This document shows positions 36,330 through 45,346 of a stretch of 64,000 bases of DNA, piece after piece. The notes below the pieces were generated by a model. That model saw only the letters and a program-made list of their open reading frames with translations. It made no database searches and had not been told where the DNA came from. The DNA lies in NCBI RefSeq assembly GCF_016406105.1, contig NZ_CP066308.1, forward strand, positions 1,127,501 through 1,191,500, read 5' to 3'. The DNA is from Brevibacillus composti (GTDB lineage: Bacteria > Bacillota > Bacilli > Brevibacillales > Brevibacillaceae). The translations under genes and the position numbers were made by a program. Numbering within the stretch: the first letter of the stretch is position 1; every line of letters starts with the position of its first letter.

Positions 36330-36361
36330 GAACGGGAGACCCATCGGTCTTCCGTTCTTTT
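36330..36361 (+). terminator. cstA-operon terminator, second intron target
   Basis: GAACGGGAGACC and GGTCTTCCGTTC form a 12-bp stem with a CATC loop, followed by TTTTC. The intron starts immediately after the C at 36362, as in copy 1. Confidence 0.88.
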
Positions 36362-36362
36362 C

Positions 36363-38263
36363 GTGCGCCACGCATGGCGACTAACTAGGCGGTGAAAGTC
36401 CGCTGTGGGGGCTGGTAGTGGCCAACCACTAGCCAAGAGCAAGGGTGTCCACCGTGAGGTGGAATCTGAAGGAAGCTGGAGGCAAAATCCCGGCCCGAGG
36501 AACACGAACATCATCAGGCATATGGAATGGGACAAGCTTGCGAGACAAAGCAAAGTCCAATACACTACACGGACATTCCGGTGTAAATGATGCGGGTATA
36601 TGGGAGGAAAGTGAGTCGTCTTACCGTGGGAGGTCTCATGGACGTGAGAAGATGACATTCGAATCACGGTTGAAACAAGATTTATCATGAGAAGTCAGCA
36701 GACGCCATAGTACCTCGAGCAGTCGACGGCTTGAGGGAAGGGCTGAACCTTAGGAGGTGGTCGTCAATGAATGTTACCGAAACAGGAGATAAGGGCAGCC
36801 AACTTCCAACGGAAGGCTCACCGCAAAAGAATAGTGCGGAACACGAAGGATATGCGGGAGTGCACGTTCCTGAGAGGATAGCTGAAACCGACGACACCAA
36901 CGCAAACGAGTCGAAGGAAAGGTTACTTGAGAAAATCATAAGCAGAGACAATTTGAACGAAGCGTTCAAAAGAGTCAAAGCGAATAAAGGTTCACACGGA
37001 ATCGACGGGATGGGCGTAGATGAACTTCTACAATATCTCAAAGAAAACGGTGAAACCATCAAGGAACAAATCCTGGCGGGCAGATATCGCCCAAATCCCG
37101 TTCGAAGGGTAGAAATCCCAAAAGAGAACGGAAAGAAAAGAAACCTGGGCATCCCAACGGTGGTTGATCGAGTAATCCAGCAGGCAATTGCACAAATGCT
37201 CACGCCGATCTATGAGCAACAGTTCTCGGACAACAGCTTCGGGTTCCGACCCAAACGAAGTGCCCACCAAGCCATAAGGCGCAGCCAGCAATATATTCAG
37301 GAAGGCTACCGCTATGTTGTGGATATGGATCTAGAGAAATACTTTGACACCGTCAACCAAAGCAAGCTCATTGAAGTACTCTCAAGAACGATTAAGGACG
37401 GACGAGTCATTTCACTAATTCATAAATATCTTCGGGCAGGAGTTGTCGTGAAGCACAAGTTTGAGGAAACAGAAGTCGGCGTACCGCAGGGCGGGAATCT
37501 GAGTCCAATTCTCAGTAATATCATGCTGAATGAGTTGGACAAGGAGCTGGAGAAGAGAGGACACAAGTTTGTGCGATACGCAGATGATTTACTCATCTTC
37601 TGCAAGAGCAGACGAAGTGCCGAACGGACACTAACCAACATTCTCCCCTACATTGAAAAGAAGCTGTTCCTAAAAGTAAATCGGGAGAAAACCGTGGTGG
37701 ACCTAGCCATTCGAGTGAAGTTTCTGGGATTCTCATTCTACAACCAACGAGGGCAAGTGAAAGTCCGCATCCATCCCAAATCCATCGCCAAAATGAAAAC
37801 AAGAGTGAAGGAACTAACCGCAAGAAGCAATGGCATGGGAAATGAAGAGAGAGCCGAAAGGCTCAGACGCTATATCATGGGATGGGTCAACTACTTCAAG
37901 ATTGCGGATATGAAGAACCTGCTCCAAACAACGGATGAATGGATGAGAAGAAGGATTCGAATGATCTACTGGAAACAATGGAAACGAATAAGGACAAAAT
38001 TCGAAAAGCTGATCTCGTTTGGAATCCCAAAGTTCAAGGCATGGGAATACGCAAATACAAGAAAGAGCTACTGGAGAATCTCCAATAGCCCCATCCTCGC
38101 GAAAGCCCTCGATAACAACACCATTAAAGGCCTCGGATTTCTTTTCTTCTCAGATTATTATCGACAAGTGACTGCGTGAACTAAGGAACCGCCGTATACC
38201 GAACGGTACGTACGGTGGTGTGGGAGGTCGGCTACTCAACTAATGGGTAGCCCCCTACCCGAT
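36363..38263 (+). mobile_element. Group IIC intron, copy 2
   Basis: The same 1,901-base intron as at 6182. I see no difference between the copies on reading, and both flanks are unrelated apart from the shared CTTTTC before and T after the insertion. It lies behind the cstA-operon terminator on the sense strand, which is the class C targeting rule. The identical length and sequence indicate recent movement or duplication. Confidence 0.9.
36767..38179 (+). CDS. ltrA: Group II intron reverse transcriptase/maturase, copy 2
   Basis: Identical in translation to the protein at 6586-7998: RT domain with FVRYADDLLIFCKS, maturase X domain and no endonuclease. The start ATG is again 7 bases after AGGAGGTGG. 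Both copies seem intact and potentially active, and either protein could serve both introns. Confidence 0.93.
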   Translation: MNVTETGDKGSQLPTEGSPQKNSAEHEGYAGVHVPERIAETDDTNANESKERLLEKIISRDNLNEAFKRVKANKGSHGIDGMGVDELLQYLKENGETIKEQILAGRYRPNPVRRVEIPKENGKKRNLGIPTVVDRVIQQAIAQMLTPIYEQQFSDNSFGFRPKRSAHQAIRRSQQYIQEGYRYVVDMDLEKYFDTVNQSKLIEVLSRTIKDGRVISLIHKYLRAGVVVKHKFEETEVGVPQGGNLSPILSNIMLNELDKELEKRGHKFVRYADDLLIFCKSRRSAERTLTNILPYIEKKLFLKVNREKTVVDLAIRVKFLGFSFYNQRGQVKVRIHPKSIAKMKTRVKELTARSNGMGNEERAERLRRYIMGWVNYFKIADMKNLLQTTDEWMRRRIRMIYWKQWKRIRTKFEKLISFGIPKFKAWEYANTRKSYWRISNSPILAKALDNNTIKGLGFLFFSDYYRQVTA

Positions 38264-38332
38264 TGCTGCGGGAAAGGGGGCGGCAGGAGGATTTTCCTGA
38301 TACGCGGGTGGGGTGTACCGACAGGCAAAGTA

Positions 38333-38341
38333 TGGTACACT
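38333..38341 (+). promoter_or_regulatory. Extended -10 candidate for the phosphatase gene
   Basis: TGG-TACACT, 33 bases before the chosen GTG start. It lies downstream of the intron, so the gene probably has its own promoter. Confidence 0.4.
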
Positions 38342-38374
38342 AAAAACAAAGTCAAGATGTGGGTGGCGATACAT

Positions 38375-39196
38375 GTGCAGGCAACAACTCTGGAGGCACT
38401 CAAGGAACTGGCTCTGGACTGCGCGAGAAGCGCGGGCGAACTGAGTCTCAAACGGATGAAGCAGCCTTATACGGTGGAATATAAAACATCTGCCTCAGAC
38501 CTGGTTACTGCTGTTGACCAAGAGGTGGAGAAGCACGTGATCGAAGCGATATTAAAGAAGTATCCCGAGCACGGCATACTGGGAGAAGAGCGCACCTTTG
38601 CCGGAGATCCCCGCCAGTTTGAAACCCTTTGGGTGATTGATCCGATCGACGGCACGACCAATTTTGTCCATCAGCAAATCAATTTTGCTGTCTCGATTGC
38701 GGTCTACCACAAGGGAGAGGGACTGATCGGCGTGGTGTACGATCCGTCCCGCGACGAGATGTTTCATGCGGTCAAGGGGCAGGGAGCCTACCTCAATGGG
38801 GAGAGGCTGGAGCTTACAAAGACCGTCACGCTGGAAGAGGCCCTGCTGTGCACGAGCGTATTTTGGAACAAGCAGGCCGAGCAGATGGGGATTGACCTGA
38901 TCGTGAAAAGGCTGGCCAGCAAGGTGCGGGGGATGCGGCTTCTGGGCAGCGCGGCGCTGGAGATGTCCTACGTCGCCGCCGGACGGCTGGATGGCTACGT
39001 CAGTCTGTCCCTGAACGCCTGGGATTTTGGAGCAGGGAGAATCCTCGTCGAGGAAGCAGGGGGCCGGGTCACCTCGATGGAGGGAAAGCCGCTTCCCTTT
39101 GATCAGAAAAGCAGCGTGATGGCCTGCAATCCTACCTTTTACGAAGAATTGCAAAACTACATCCAGGGATCGGAGACGGATGCCGGTCTTACCTGA
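38375..39196 (+). CDS. Inositol monophosphatase-family protein (SuhB/YktC-like)
   Basis: A 273-residue Mg-dependent phosphatase of the inositol monophosphatase family, whose members act on inositol phosphates, 3'-phosphoadenosine 5'-phosphate or sugar phosphates. Metal motifs are complete: ILGEER near residue 68, WVIDPIDGTTNFVHQ near 84-98, and the late SLNAWDFGAGRILVEEAGG near 208. I choose GTG 38375, which gives an N-terminus in line with B. subtilis YktC and has GGGTGG upstream. ATG 38357, six codons earlier, is possible but would leave almost no leader behind the candidate promoter. Confidence 0.87.
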   Translation: MQATTLEALKELALDCARSAGELSLKRMKQPYTVEYKTSASDLVTAVDQEVEKHVIEAILKKYPEHGILGEERTFAGDPRQFETLWVIDPIDGTTNFVHQQINFAVSIAVYHKGEGLIGVVYDPSRDEMFHAVKGQGAYLNGERLELTKTVTLEEALLCTSVFWNKQAEQMGIDLIVKRLASKVRGMRLLGSAALEMSYVAAGRLDGYVSLSLNAWDFGAGRILVEEAGGRVTSMEGKPLPFDQKSSVMACNPTFYEELQNYIQGSETDAGLT

Positions 39197-39203
39197 TGCG
39201 ACA

Positions 39204-39236
39204 AAGAACTGCCTCGGCAAGGCGGTTCTTTTTTTT
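39204..39236 (+). terminator. Phosphatase-gene terminator
   Basis: AAGAAC-TGCC and GGCG-GTTCTT pair, followed by a long T-run. Confidence 0.85.
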
Positions 39237-39321
39237 GCATAATCCGCCCGCCGCTGGCAAACAGTAAACCAATCAAGAGGGCTGGCAAAAAGCGACAATC
39301 TGGCGAAGGGGAGGATTATGT

Positions 39322-40692
39322 ATGGATACGACGATCAACCGTTCGCAGCAAGGGAGACAAAAGCATCCTCCGGGATTGTACCTGTTGTTTTTTACAGAGC
39401 TGTGGGAGCGATTCAGCTATTATGGCATGCGCGCTCTCTTGACCCTTTATTTGACGACGGCGCTGGTGAGCGGCGGTCTCGGGTTTGAAAAGGGAGCGGC
39501 GATGAGCATTTACGGCTTTTTTACCGGGGCGGTCTACTTTACGCCGACGCTGGGCGGCTACCTCTCCGACCGCTATCTCGGCAGGCGGCTCGCGATTACG
39601 ATCGGCGGGGTGACGATGGCTCTCGGCAATCTGCTGCTCTTCGCCTGGCAGAGCACGGCGGGCTTGTATCTGGGCCTGGCTCTTCTGATTATCGGAAACG
39701 GTTTTTTCAAGCCCACTATCTCGACGCTGGTCGGCGAGCTGTATCCGGCCGAAGACAAGCGGCGCGATGCGGCTTTTACGATTTTTTACATGGGCATCAA
39801 CATCGGCGGATTTCTGGCCCCGCTGGTTTGCGGCTTTTTGGCGGAAGAATATTTTCGCACGGTGGCAGACGGCGTCGTGACCTACGGCTTCCGCTACGGT
39901 TTCCTGGCTGCCGCGCTTGGCATGGTGATCGGGCAGATCGCCTTTAACCTGCTGGGCGATCGTTATCTCGGGGAGATCGGCAAGAAACCGATCGGGAAAA
40001 GTGAAGCGCCCGAGATGCAGGAGGCCGCCAATCGGCCCTTGACGGCAAAAGAAAAGCAGCGGACGGCGGTCATTGTCATCCTGGCCTGCTTTGTCGTCTT
40101 TTTCTGGGCGGGGTTTGAGCAGGCGGGCAGCTCACTGACGCTGTACACGGATCTTTTAGTCGACCGCACCATCGGGGATTGGGAAGTGCCGACGTCCTGG
40201 TTTCAGTCGCTCAATCCGCTCTTTATCGTGACGCTTGCGCCGATCATCTCCATTCTCTGGGTCAAACTGGCCAACCGCAAACAGGGAGATTGGAGCATCC
40301 CGACGAAGATGGGGCTGGGCATGATCCTGCTGGGGCTCGGCTATATGGTGCTGCTGCTCGGCATCCTCCAGACCGGCAACGGCGATGCAGCAGCCAAGAC
40401 GTCGATGCTAATCATCATCCTGACGTACTTCATGCATACACTCGGTGAGCTGTTCCTCTCGCCGGTCGGGCTGTCGATGGTAAGCAAAATCGCGCCGGTC
40501 AAACTGGCCTCCCTCCTGATGGGGATCTGGCTGGCGAGCTCGGGCGTCGCCAATGTTTTGGCGGGACAGCTGGCTGCCTACACGCAATCGCTGGGATATC
40601 TGGAGGTTTTCGGCCTGATCGGGCTGATGGCGATCATTCTCGGGGCGGTGCTGCTGCTCGTCTCGCGCAAGCTGGTGCAGATGATGGAATAG
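39322..40692 (+). CDS. dtpT: POT-family proton-dependent di/tripeptide transporter
   Basis: A 456-residue major-facilitator peptide importer that couples di- and tripeptide entry to protons. The family signature ELWERFSYYGMRALLTLYL (E-x-x-E-R-F-x-Y-Y-G) lies in helix 1 near residue 26. The second POT signature FTIFYMGINIGGFLAPL is near 153. The 12 to 14 helices extend to a short C-terminal tail. GGGGAGG is 7 bases before the ATG. Monocistronic. It may work with PepV-type peptidases in peptide nutrition, though they are not linked here. Confidence 0.92.
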   Translation: MDTTINRSQQGRQKHPPGLYLLFFTELWERFSYYGMRALLTLYLTTALVSGGLGFEKGAAMSIYGFFTGAVYFTPTLGGYLSDRYLGRRLAITIGGVTMALGNLLLFAWQSTAGLYLGLALLIIGNGFFKPTISTLVGELYPAEDKRRDAAFTIFYMGINIGGFLAPLVCGFLAEEYFRTVADGVVTYGFRYGFLAAALGMVIGQIAFNLLGDRYLGEIGKKPIGKSEAPEMQEAANRPLTAKEKQRTAVIVILACFVVFFWAGFEQAGSSLTLYTDLLVDRTIGDWEVPTSWFQSLNPLFIVTLAPIISILWVKLANRKQGDWSIPTKMGLGMILLGLGYMVLLLGILQTGNGDAAAKTSMLIIILTYFMHTLGELFLSPVGLSMVSKIAPVKLASLLMGIWLASSGVANVLAGQLAAYTQSLGYLEVFGLIGLMAIILGAVLLLVSRKLVQMME

Positions 40693-40708
40693 CATCCCGC
40701 CTGGCCGT

Positions 40709-41416
40709 CTAGCCGATGCTGATTCCGTGGCGGGCCAGGGTCTCGCACAGGACGCGAGCCATCAGATCGTAGCCGATGACATGAGGGTGCAGGCCGTCGT
40801 CAGCCAGTTCTGCCCGCAAGGTGAGGCCGTCGGAATCTGTCATGTGGGAGTGGTAGTCCACATAGATGACGTCTGCGGAGCGGGCGTAAGCCGACAGCGC
40901 TGCGTTGATGCGGACGACCAATTCATTACGCTCGCCGTTTCGGGCATAGCGGTCCATGCGGGTGGGGAGGAGCGAGCAGAGAATGGGCACAATACCATGC
41001 TGTCTGGAGAGAGCAGTCATCTGCTGCAAATCGGAGACGACTTCATGCTCGATTTCTTCCGCGCTCTTTCGGTCCTCCGGCAGCCATTCATCCAGCGCCC
41101 ATGTATTGTTGATGCCGAGCAAAAGAATCACGTAGGCAGGACGGAGCTGTAGCACATCGGCCGCAAAACGCCGCAGGGCATGCGGCGTGGTGTCTCCGCC
41201 AATCCCCCGGTTGACGACGGCATGACCGTCTTTGCCAAAGTAGGTGGCGACATCCCACCAGTGGGTAATCGAATCGCCGAAGAAGAGAAAATCGATCGCC
41301 CGCCGATGATGCAAAAGCGCCTCGTTATGAAAATCGAATTCATGGCGGCGCCGGTCGGCGGGAGCGTCTATGCCAAACATGCCGGGTCTGATTACGGCAG
41401 GTCTTTTTGTATCCAT
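40709..41416 (-). CDS. SGNH/GDSL-family hydrolase
   Basis: A 235-residue cytoplasmic SGNH hydrolase without signal peptide. Block I FLFFGDSITHWW (nucleophile Ser near 50), block II glycine in NRGIGGDTTPHAL, block III LLLGINNT (Asn), and block V DDGLHPHVIGYDLMA (Asp/His) are all present. It resembles the platelet-activating-factor acetylhydrolase-like branch. The substrate, perhaps an acetylated sugar or lipid ester, is not determinable. GGTGAGG precedes ATG 41416. The gene is convergent with the peptide transporter and separated by 16 bases. Confidence 0.83.
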   Translation of the reverse strand: MDTKRPAVIRPGMFGIDAPADRRRHEFDFHNEALLHHRRAIDFLFFGDSITHWWDVATYFGKDGHAVVNRGIGGDTTPHALRRFAADVLQLRPAYVILLLGINNTWALDEWLPEDRKSAEEIEHEVVSDLQQMTALSRQHGIVPILCSLLPTRMDRYARNGERNELVVRINAALSAYARSADVIYVDYHSHMTDSDGLTLRAELADDGLHPHVIGYDLMARVLCETLARHGISIG

Positions 41417-41524
41417 CGTGCCTCACCTTTCTGCTGATGATTTATGGTTCTCGCCGGAGCGCGGCTCCTCTCCTTAAGAGTACCGCCCGCCATCGGGGAT
41501 GTCCATCGAGGAGACGGCTTGGGA

Positions 41525-41562
41525 CAAAAAAGACCGCCCGTTAGAAGGGGGCCAACGGGCGG
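41525..41562 (-). terminator. Orphan minus-strand terminator
   Basis: CCGCCCGTT and AACGGGCGG form a perfect 9-bp stem. On the minus strand the stem is followed by TCTTTTTT. No minus-strand gene lies upstream within 400 bases, so it either ends an unannotated small RNA or shields the GDSL gene. Confidence 0.75.
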
Positions 41563-41666
41563 CAATGGAGGACGATATGTCCATCGTAGGGTCTGACAAT
41601 CCTTATCTTAGATTCTCCATGTTAAGAACAAATAGAGAAACGATAAAGGCTATGTAAAATTTTTGC

Positions 41667-41703
41667 AAGGGTGCGGCCGGATGCAAGGCCGATGCCCTTT
41701 TTT
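41667..41703 (+). terminator. Orphan plus-strand terminator
   Basis: AAGGG-CGGCC pairs with GGCCG-CCCTT across a small internal loop, followed by T6. No plus-strand gene lies before it since 40692. Together with the minus-strand terminator it brackets about 100 bases of AT-richer sequence on both strands. Confidence 0.7.
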
Positions 41704-41772
41704 CTCGTTTTTCCACCTCTCGTAGACGAGCATCCAGACGAAGCGGGGGACTCTCTCATATCCTGGAAAAGG

Positions 41773-41821
41773 GAGCGACAGTTGCTAGCTCCTGTCGTTC
41801 ACCTTGCATCACGACAGGGAG
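41773..41821 (+). promoter_or_regulatory. Alternative-pairing leader of the small membrane peptide
   Basis: Three segments share one complementarity. GAGCGACAG (41773-41781) can pair with CTGTCGTTC (41792-41800). CTCCTGTCGT (41789-41798) can instead pair, with one bulged G, to ACGACAGGGAG (41811-41821), which contains the Shine-Dalgarno GGGAGGG. The two pairings are mutually exclusive, and one hides the ribosome site. Confidence 0.5.
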
Positions 41822-41831
41822 GGAATGCGGC

Positions 41832-41912
41832 ATGAGCGGCATTGGCCACAACAACAACTTCATCTGGATCATCCTGATTATCGTGTTGATCTTCGCTTTC
41901 CTGGACGACTAA
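41832..41912 (+). CDS. 26-residue hydrophobic membrane peptide, YjcZ-like
   Basis: A very short protein: MSGIGHNNN followed by the hydrophobic FIWIILIIVLIFAFLDD. The Gly/Asn-rich start and one membrane helix recall YjcZ-type sporulation miniproteins, but identity is too short to be sure. GGAGGG ends 8 bases before the ATG, which strongly supports translation, and a terminator follows. An RNA hairpin may control access to this ribosome site. Possible roles are a sporulation membrane peptide, a regulator of a membrane enzyme, or a type I toxin. Confidence 0.7.
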   Translation: MSGIGHNNNFIWIILIIVLIFAFLDD

Positions 41913-41942
41913 GAGCGGCCCGATCTCGGGCAGAAATGAGAG

Positions 41943-41986
41943 AAGACACTGTATTCCCTGCGGGTCAGGGGTACAGTGTCTTTTTT
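41943..41986. terminator. Terminator after the membrane peptide
   Basis: AAGACACTGTA pairs perfectly with TACAGTGTCTT and is followed by T on the plus strand. It may also stop the minus-strand ABC operon ending at 41998. Confidence 0.85.
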
Positions 41987-41997
41987 CGCTGAAAAAA

Positions 41998-42735
41998 CTA
42001 CGCTTTCAGATGCTGCAGGAACTGCCGCGTCCGCTCCTCGGCCGGGCGGGTAAAGAACTGCTCGGGTGCGCCGCGCTCGACGATGACGCCCTGATCCATA
42101 AAGATGATCTCATCGGCCACCTCGCGGGCAAACCCCATCTCATGGGTGACGACGATCATCGTCATTCCTTCCACTGCCAGCTCCTTCATGACCTTCAGCA
42201 CTTCGCCGACCAGCTCCGGGTCCAGAGCGGAGGTCGGCTCGTCAAACAGCATGACCTGCGGGTCCATGGCCAGCGCCCGAGCGATGCCGACGCGCTGCTG
42301 CTGCCCCCCGGAAAGCTGTGCCGGGTAATGATCCAGCTTGTCCGCCAGTCCCACCTTGGTGAGCAGCTTGACCGCTTTTTCCTTTGCCCGCTCCGGCTTT
42401 TCTCCCTTTACCGTGACGGGACCTTCCATCACGTTTTGCAAGGCCGTCATATGGGGGAACAGATTGTAGCTTTGAAAGACCATTCCCGTTTGCTTGCGGA
42501 GCCGTTGGATGTCCTGCTTGGATACTTTTTTGGAAAAGTCCAGCTGGACGGAGCCGATTTGCACGCTTCCCTCGGAGGGGATCTCCAAGGCGTTCAGGCA
42601 GCGGAGCAGGGTCGTTTTCCCGGAGCCGGACGGTCCGATGATCACCACGACCTTGCCTTTGTCCACGCTGAGCGAGATGCCCTTCAGGACCTGCAGCTGG
42701 TGAAATTGCTTATGAAGATTGGAGATCGTAATCAT
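41998..42735 (-). CDS. Polar amino acid ABC transporter, ATPase (TcyC/GlnQ type)
   Basis: A 245-residue ATPase powering amino-acid import, probably cystine by its partners. Walker A is [15 protein letters not shown] near residue 32, the Q-loop is in [14 protein letters not shown], the signature is [19 protein letters not shown] near 135, Walker B is [14 protein letters not shown], and the H-loop is VTHEMGFA. I use ATG 42735, 7 bases after GGGGAG; the ATG two codons earlier is too close to that site. It is the last gene of the permease/ATPase unit, 15 bases after the permease. Confidence 0.9.
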   Translation of the reverse strand: MITISNLHKQFHQLQVLKGISLSVDKGKVVVIIGPSGSGKTTLLRCLNALEIPSEGSVQIGSVQLDFSKKVSKQDIQRLRKQTGMVFQSYNLFPHMTALQNVMEGPVTVKGEKPERAKEKAVKLLTKVGLADKLDHYPAQLSGGQQQRVGIARALAMDPQVMLFDEPTSALDPELVGEVLKVMKELAVEGMTMIVVTHEMGFAREVADEIIFMDQGVIVERGAPEQFFTRPAEERTRQFLQHLKA

Positions 42736-42750
42736 GTACATGCTCCCCTT

Positions 42751-43458
42751 CTAGGCGACGTAGCGGTCAAGCCTGCTCTCGATCCGGTCCTGGATGGCAG
42801 CGAGAACGAGACAGATCATCCAGTAGATCAAGGCCGCCTCGGAATAGACCAGCAGCGGCTCATAGGTGGCAGCCGCGATCTCCTGCGCTTTCCGGAACAT
42901 CTCCGGGACCAGAATGGCAGCCGCCAGCGACGTATCCTTGACCAGACTGATGTACGAATTGGACAGCGGCGGCACGGATACGCGGGCCGCCTGGGGCAGG
43001 ATGATGCGCACCAGGGCCTGGCGGTAGCTCATGCCGATGGAATAGCCTGCTTCCCATTGTCCCTTTGGAATCGACAGGATGGCCGCGCGGACCACTTCGG
43101 ATGCGTAGGCGCCGACGTTCAGGGAGAAACCGATCACGGCCGACGGAAACGGATCGATCGTCATGCCGATGCTGGGCAGTCCGTAAAAGATAATGAACAG
43201 TTGCACCAGCAGCGGCGTGCCGCGAATAATCGATACGTAGACGCGGGCGATGCCGGACAGCAGCTTGTTGCCGGAGATCCGGGCCAAAGCCGTGAGAATC
43301 GCGATGACCAGGCCAATGGCAAAGGAGACAAGCGAGAGCAAGAGAGAGAAGGTCAGTGCGCCTTTCAGGAGCGGCCAGAACGACGTCTGCGCGATCTCTA
43401 TCCACCTGTCTACGCGCTCGGGATTCTCGAACAGGTTACTTAGAAACATCTGCACCAA
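42751..43458 (-). CDS. Polar amino acid ABC transporter, permease (TcyB/TcyL type)
   Basis: A 235-residue membrane permease with about five helices. The HisM-type coupling loop, [20 protein letters not shown], and the following [17 protein letters not shown] match cystine and polar amino acid permeases. Its 5' end overlaps the binding-protein gene by 23 bases if ATG/GTG 43458 is used; ATG 43449 is an alternative. Only one permease gene is present, so it must form a homodimer. Confidence 0.88.
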   Translation of the reverse strand: MVQMFLSNLFENPERVDRWIEIAQTSFWPLLKGALTFSLLLSLVSFAIGLVIAILTALARISGNKLLSGIARVYVSIIRGTPLLVQLFIIFYGLPSIGMTIDPFPSAVIGFSLNVGAYASEVVRAAILSIPKGQWEAGYSIGMSYRQALVRIILPQAARVSVPPLSNSYISLVKDTSLAAAILVPEMFRKAQEIAAATYEPLLVYSEAALIYWMICLVLAAIQDRIESRLDRYVA

Positions 43459-44284
43459 ACCATTTCTCGGAAATTTTGAGGAACGTGCCGTCTTGCATCA
43501 TCTCGTCCAGCGCTTTGTTGACCGCCTCTACCAGATCGGTGCTGCCTTTGCGGAACAGGAAGCCGTTTTTGGCGCCGTCCGGGTGTTTGGCGACGATCTT
43601 GATTGGCGTATCCGGTTTTTGCTTCAGGAAGTCCAGGAGGGACAAGCCGTCATTGATCGTGATGTCCACACGCTTGGAGACGAGCAGGTCGATCGCCTGG
43701 TTGAAGCCTTCGACGCCGACGATCTCGGCGCCGTTCTGTTTGGCGATGTCGGTCAGATTGCTGGTCAGGGTCTGGGCTGCCTTCAGGCCTTTGATGCTGT
43801 CAAAGCCCGTGACGGTATTGTTGTCCTTATGCGTGACCAGGACGGCCGTGGATACCGTGTACGGATTGGAAAAATCGTATTTTTCCTGACGGTCGGGGCG
43901 AATGCCCACCTGGTTGGCGACGACGTCAAAGCGCTTGGCGTCCAATCCGGCGAACATGGCGTCCCACTGCGTTTCCTGGAATACTGGCTCGACTCCGAGA
44001 CGTCTGGCTACTTCCGTAATCACCTCAACGTCGAATCCGGTCAGTTTGCCCGATTGGTCGTGAAAAGTAAAAGGCGCGTAGGTGCCTTCCGTTCCAATCA
44101 CCAGCTTGCCTTCCGCTTTTACTTTATCCAGCAAGCTTTGTTCTGCCTTTTGCTCAGCAGGTGCCTGTTCAGGAGCAGGGGCCGGAGCGGCATTGTTGGA
44201 TGAAGAACCGGAGCCTTGCGAGCCGCATCCCACAATTCCGAGCAACAGAGAAGAGATGAGTGCGGAGAACAATAATTTTTTCAT
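43436..44284 (-). CDS. Amino acid (probably cystine) ABC binding lipoprotein, copy B
   Basis: A 282-residue extracytoplasmic binding protein. The signal ends in the lipobox LLLGIVGC, so it is lipid-anchored. The periplasmic-binding-protein type 3 fold begins [17 protein letters not shown] and contains [20 protein letters not shown], as in TcyA/TcyJ-type cystine binders. The start ATG 44284 follows GGGGG. It is followed directly by permease and ATPase. About 70 per cent of residues match the paralogue at 44477, so the pair arose by tandem duplication. Differences around the ligand cleft (for example the DGLSLLDFL and DNLTVLDFL segments) may change specificity. Confidence 0.9.
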   Translation of the reverse strand: MKKLLFSALISSLLLGIVGCGSQGSGSSSNNAAPAPAPEQAPAEQKAEQSLLDKVKAEGKLVIGTEGTYAPFTFHDQSGKLTGFDVEVITEVARRLGVEPVFQETQWDAMFAGLDAKRFDVVANQVGIRPDRQEKYDFSNPYTVSTAVLVTHKDNNTVTGFDSIKGLKAAQTLTSNLTDIAKQNGAEIVGVEGFNQAIDLLVSKRVDITINDGLSLLDFLKQKPDTPIKIVAKHPDGAKNGFLFRKGSTDLVEAVNKALDEMMQDGTFLKISEKWFGADVSK

Positions 44285-44326
44285 AATGGAAACCCCCACT
44301 AAACCGATATGATTTTTGTTGAGAAC

Positions 44327-44355
44327 ATACTAAAAGGCTTTGCCTGTTTTGTCAA
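44327..44355 (-). promoter_or_regulatory. SigA promoter of binding protein B operon
   Basis: On the minus strand TTGACA, 17 bases, TAGTAT. The same elements, spacing and flanking TTTTAGTATG occur before the paralogue. Confidence 0.8.
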
Positions 44356-44410
44356 TAAAAGAATTCCGCTCTTCCTTCGCCGCCCACGGTGTTCGCCTGC
44401 GTGGAGAAGC

Positions 44411-44459
44411 AGAAAAGTGGCAGATCTCTTTTCGCTGATGGAAAAAGAGATCCTGCCAC
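44411..44459 (-). terminator. Terminator of binding protein A gene
   Basis: GTGGCAG-ATCTCTTTT pairs with AAAAGAGAT-CTGCCAC to give a long stem with TTTTC on the minus strand. It separates the two binding-protein genes into distinct units. Confidence 0.75.
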
Positions 44460-44476
44460 CTGCTGCAATCATGATT

Positions 44477-45307
44477 TTACTTGGAAATATCCTGCCCAAA
44501 CCATTTTTCGGAGATCTGCTTCAGCGTGCCGTCCGCATGCATGCCGTCCAAAATCTTGTTGATTTCTTCGACCAGCTCGGTGCTGCCTTTGCGGAACATG
44601 AAGCCGCACGGCAGACCTTCTTCTTTTACCTTCACGATCTTCACCGGCGTATCCGGTCTTTGCTTTAGAAAGTCGAGGACGGTCAGGTTGTCGTTCAGGA
44701 CGACATCGACGCGCTTGGTCGAAATCAGCTCCATCGCGTTGTTGAAGTTATCGACCGCCACGATTTCGGCTTCCAGCTCGCGCGCCAGGTCAGCGTAGTT
44801 GCTGGTCAGCGATTGGCCCGCCTTCAGTCCTTTGATGTCCGCAAAGTCTTTTACGGTGGTATTGTCTTTGTGCGTCACCAGTACCGCACGGGAGATGGAA
44901 TACGGCGTAGAGAAGTCGTATTTTTCCTGGCGGTCGGGGCGAATGCCGACCTCATTGGCAATCAGATCAAAACGCTTGGAGTCCAGTCCGGCGAACATCG
45001 CATCCCACTGTGTCTCCTGGAATACGGGTTCTACCCCGAGCCGCTTGGCTACTTCCGTGATGACCTCCACGTCGTATCCGGTCAACTTGCCGGATTGGTC
45101 GTGGAAAGTGAAGGGCGCGTAGGTGCCCTCCGTGCCGATCACCAGCTTGCCTTCCGCCTTTACTTTTTCCAGCAGATTTTGCGGAGCGGCAGCGGACTGA
45201 TCCGGAGCCGCGGATTGATCGGGATTGGCTGGTGCAGAAGAACTGCCGCAACCTGTAATTCCGAGCAATAACGTCGAAATTAAGGCTGAAAACAGAAGTT
45301 TTTTCAT
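44477..45307 (-). CDS. Amino acid (probably cystine) ABC binding lipoprotein, copy A
   Basis: A 276-residue lipoprotein with lipobox LLLGITGC and the same core as copy B ([40 protein letters not shown]). It has its own promoter and terminator and no permease of its own, so it probably delivers substrate to the transporter encoded downstream, or has a separate sensing role. B. subtilis has a comparable TcyJ/TcyK pair. The ligand is inferred as cystine or a related sulfur amino acid. Confidence 0.9.
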   Translation of the reverse strand: MKKLLFSALISTLLLGITGCGSSSAPANPDQSAAPDQSAAAPQNLLEKVKAEGKLVIGTEGTYAPFTFHDQSGKLTGYDVEVITEVAKRLGVEPVFQETQWDAMFAGLDSKRFDLIANEVGIRPDRQEKYDFSTPYSISRAVLVTHKDNTTVKDFADIKGLKAGQSLTSNYADLARELEAEIVAVDNFNNAMELISTKRVDVVLNDNLTVLDFLKQRPDTPVKIVKVKEEGLPCGFMFRKGSTELVEEINKILDGMHADGTLKQISEKWFGQDISK

Positions 45308-45346
45308 CGTGAATCCCCCAGTAAGTTGATATGCTTTTATGGGATC

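Noticed and set aside
41451..41603. 50-codon plus-strand frame through the orphan terminator region
   Set aside because: No ribosome site and an Arg/Gly-rich composition forced by the hairpin sequence; not credible as a gene.
42010..43443. 477-codon plus-strand frame
   Set aside because: Antisense to the ABC ATPase and permease genes, which carry clear family motifs.
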